A DNA stretch of 7,739 nucleotides from Clostridiales bacterium (GTDB lineage Bacteria > Bacillota > Clostridia > Oscillospirales > Oscillospiraceae): positions 1-7,739 of the forward strand of contig JAHZEF010000021.1 in the NCBI GenBank assembly GCA_019422005.1, read 5' to 3'. Shown here in pieces: positions 6,356 through 7,739 of the stretch. Every line of letters begins with the position of its first letter. Position 1 is the first letter of the stretch. The translations under genes were made by a program, and so were the position numbers. The notes beneath the pieces were generated by a model, which was not told the origin of the DNA, did not search any database, and was given only the letters and a program-made list of their open reading frames with translations.

Positions 6356-7026
6356 GCCCGCTCCTCCAGCGTATATCCAACGCCCCGAACGGAACGGATG
6401 GTCACAGCGCTGTCCAGCGCCGACAATTTCCTGCGCAGATAGGCGATATTGACCCAAACCACGTTGATCTCCGCTTCCGAACCGAATCCCCAGATCCGTT
6501 CCAGGAATGTCTGCGCAGACAGCACCACGCCGGGATTGCGCAGCAGGAGCTCCATCATCTGAAATTCTTTTCCGCTGAGCCGAAGCGCCCTGTCCCCGCA
6601 GGAAAGCATGCAGGACGCGGTGTCCAGCGTCAGGCCGCGGAACTGCAGCTTCTCCCGGACAAACGCAGGCCTGCGCCGGAGCAGCGCGCGCACGCGCGCT
6701 AAAAATTCCGTGCTGGAAAACGGCTTCGGCAGATAATCGTCGGCGCCGGCGTCCAGCCCCGCAACCCGGTCGTCAATCTCGCTTTTCGCCGTCAGAAGCA
6801 GCGTCGGCGTGCTGTTGCCGGAGGCGCGCATATGCCGCAGGACGCTCAGGCCGTCCAGGCCCGGCATCATAATGTCCAGAACCACAGCGTCATACAGGAC
6901 ATGCTCCAAAAACTCCAGCGCCTCCCGGCCGTCAGCGGCGACGTCCACCGTGTACTGCATGCGCTCCAGCATGGTCTTCAGCGCTCTGGTGATCTCCGGT
7001 TCATCATCCGCCAGCAGAATCCGCAT
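6349..7026 (-). CDS. OmpR/PhoB-family response regulator
   Basis: This 225-aa response regulator is the cognate partner of the kinase encoded directly after it. The receiver domain (about 1-115) has the acidic pair Asp7/Asp8, phospho-acceptor Asp51 in VVLDIMMPG, Thr79 and Lys101 in LPKPF, so all switch residues are present. The C-terminal winged-helix DNA-binding domain (about 128-222) contains LRLSGKEFQMMELLL, the recognition-helix region VNIAYLRRKL and the closing RSVRGVGYTL, typical of the OmpR family. The start is the ATG at 7026 behind AAGGAGG; a longer in-frame start at 7149 would add 41 residues that are merely the AraC gene read in another frame. Its 5' end overlaps the AraC-family gene by 23 bp and its 3' end the kinase by 7 bp, which points to one operon with coupled translation. 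Target promoters are unknown; the convergent deacetylase is a candidate. Confidence 0.95.
   Translation of the reverse strand: MRILLADDEPEITRALKTMLERMQYTVDVAADGREALEFLEHVLYDAVVLDIMMPGLDGLSVLRHMRASGNSTPTLLLTAKSEIDDRVAGLDAGADDYLPKPFSSTEFLARVRALLRRRPAFVREKLQFRGLTLDTASCMLSCGDRALRLSGKEFQMMELLLRNPGVVLSAQTFLERIWGFGSEAEINVVWVNIAYLRRKLSALDSAVTIRSVRGVGYTLEERAC
6361..6367 (-). promoter_or_regulatory. Ribosome binding site of the histidine kinase
   Basis: Read on the - strand, GGAGGAG lies 5 nt before the ATG at 6355, inside the last codons of the response regulator gene. It settles the kinase start against the upstream in-frame alternatives. Confidence 0.75.
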
Positions 7027-7739
7027 CCATACCGCCTCCTTCCCGTCCGGGCTCCGGCCCCCGCCCGCCGCGCGCCTGCCGGCGGTATTCCCGCGGTGCC
7101 AGGCCGGTCTGCATACTGAACACTTTCCCAAAATAACTCGGACTTCCAAAGCCCACGGCGCCGCCGATGTCCGTCACCGGATCCTCCGTCCGCTCCAGCA
7201 GCGCTGCAGCAGCCCGGATCCGCAGCTGCGTCAGATAGGCCATGGGCGACATTCCCAAAGCGCGTCGGAAGCACCGCGTGCATTCCCGCGTACTGACGCC
7301 CGCCGCCCCCGCCACATCCTCCAGGCGCAGCGGCCGCTGCATGTTTTCGCCGAGATACTGCAGCATCTGCTTCAGACGGGGATTTTCCCGGGCTCCTCCG
7401 GATTCCTGCAGCAGCGTCCGATGCGCCTGCAGAAGTTCCATCCAGATTTCCGTCAGCAGCTGCCGCACCAGAAATTCCCCGCCGAACAAACCGCTCCGGT
7501 GGCAGGCAAACACTTCCTCCAGCTTCTGCAGAACCCGCCCCTGCCACGGAACCCCCTTTTCCAGGCGGACAACCGGCAGCCCCCGGCACCGGAGCAGCGG
7601 CAGCACATATTTTCCGTGCAGCAGGCTGGTTTCCGCGCCGGAGATCAGAAGCGGGTTGAAATCCACCGTCACCATGCTGCACGGCGCGCCGTCGGCGCGC
7701 GCCATCCGGTGCAGCACGCCGCTGTTGAAGAATATCCCG
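7004..7739 (-). CDS. AraC-family transcriptional regulator (start beyond window)
   Basis: This is an AraC/XylS-type DNA-binding regulator. The frame is open to the window edge, and residues before the first possible GTG (7717) read GIFFNSG followed by VLH, a typical end of the AraC N-terminal cupin, so the N-terminus is missing. The visible part is 244 residues. The C-terminal domain has two helix-turn-helix motifs: LRLEDVAGAAGVS and following residues (about 7327-7262) and VTDIGGAVGFGSPSYFGKVF (about 7177-7112), closing with the family signature GLAPREYRR. Family members normally end about there; this one continues for about 24 residues rich in Gly and Arg, encoded by the region carrying the response regulator ribosome binding site and start. 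It is the first visible gene of the operon with the two-component system. Such regulators often govern YbtPQ-like transporters in Clostridia, so the ABC pair at the other end is a possible target, by inference. Confidence 0.93.
   Translation of the reverse strand, partial: GIFFNSGVLHRMARADGAPCSMVTVDFNPLLISGAETSLLHGKYVLPLLRCRGLPVVRLEKGVPWQGRVLQKLEEVFACHRSGLFGGEFLVRQLLTEIWMELLQAHRTLLQESGGARENPRLKQMLQYLGENMQRPLRLEDVAGAAGVSTRECTRCFRRALGMSPMAYLTQLRIRAAAALLERTEDPVTDIGGAVGFGSPSYFGKVFSMQTGLAPREYRRQARGGRGPEPGREGGGMDADSAGG
7035..7041 (-). promoter_or_regulatory. Ribosome binding site of the response regulator
   Basis: Read on the - strand, AAGGAGG lies 8 nt before the ATG at 7026. It is embedded in the 3' end of the AraC-family coding sequence and decides the regulator start. 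Confidence 0.85.

Noticed and set aside
5036..6442. 468-codon open frame on the + strand, longer than the kinase gene opposite it
   Set aside because: It is antisense to a kinase with all its motifs, starts inside a hairpin without a ribosome binding site, and its product is Gln/His/Arg/Pro-rich with no domain. It is typical of G+C-rich shadow frames.
7681..7692. 12-bp perfect palindrome ACGGCGCGCCGT
   Set aside because: It lies within the AraC coding sequence, and G+C-rich palindromes of this size occur readily in such DNA; no sign of an operator.

Overview
The window looks like chromosomal DNA from a G+C-rich anaerobic Firmicute, most likely a Clostridia/Oscillospirales-type gut bacterium. 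This is inferred from strong AAGGAGG-type ribosome binding sites, a NodB deacetylase carrying copper-amine-oxidase-like N-terminal domains, and the style of the sensor kinase and the ABC pair. The species cannot be named from the sequence alone. No RNA gene, insertion sequence, CRISPR array or phage gene was recognised.

Layout. On the + strand, 1-3203 encodes two consecutive ABC half-transporters (transmembrane domain plus nucleotide-binding domain). The first is cut by the window edge, and the stop and start of the two overlap by 4 bp, so they very likely form a heterodimer. A 142-bp gap with a candidate promoter (about 3269-3297) leads to a 559-aa exported polysaccharide/peptidoglycan deacetylase (3346-5025). 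A 109-bp convergent intergenic region holds two strong hairpins, one of them a perfect 18-bp stem. On the - strand, read from the right edge leftwards, come an AraC-family regulator (7739-7004, start missing), an OmpR-family response regulator (7026-6349) and a membrane sensor histidine kinase (6355-5135). These three overlap by 23 bp and 7 bp and should be one translationally coupled operon.

How they may work together. The ABC pair resembles the YbtP/YbtQ and IrtA/IrtB-like group often found near AraC regulators in Clostridia; import of an iron chelate or export of a small molecule are both possible. The deacetylase would modify cell-wall or extracellular polysaccharide. The two-component system could sense an envelope or extracellular signal, and the convergent deacetylase is a natural candidate target. 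That link is inference only. All genes look intact apart from the two cut by the window edges. The most notable points are an Arg inside the Walker B strand of the first ABC subunit, the AraC-RR-HK overlapping operon, the long convergent hairpin, the repeated TTGGA motif around the deacetylase promoter, and an unusually cysteine-rich exported deacetylase. I saw no clear evidence of a wholly new system.
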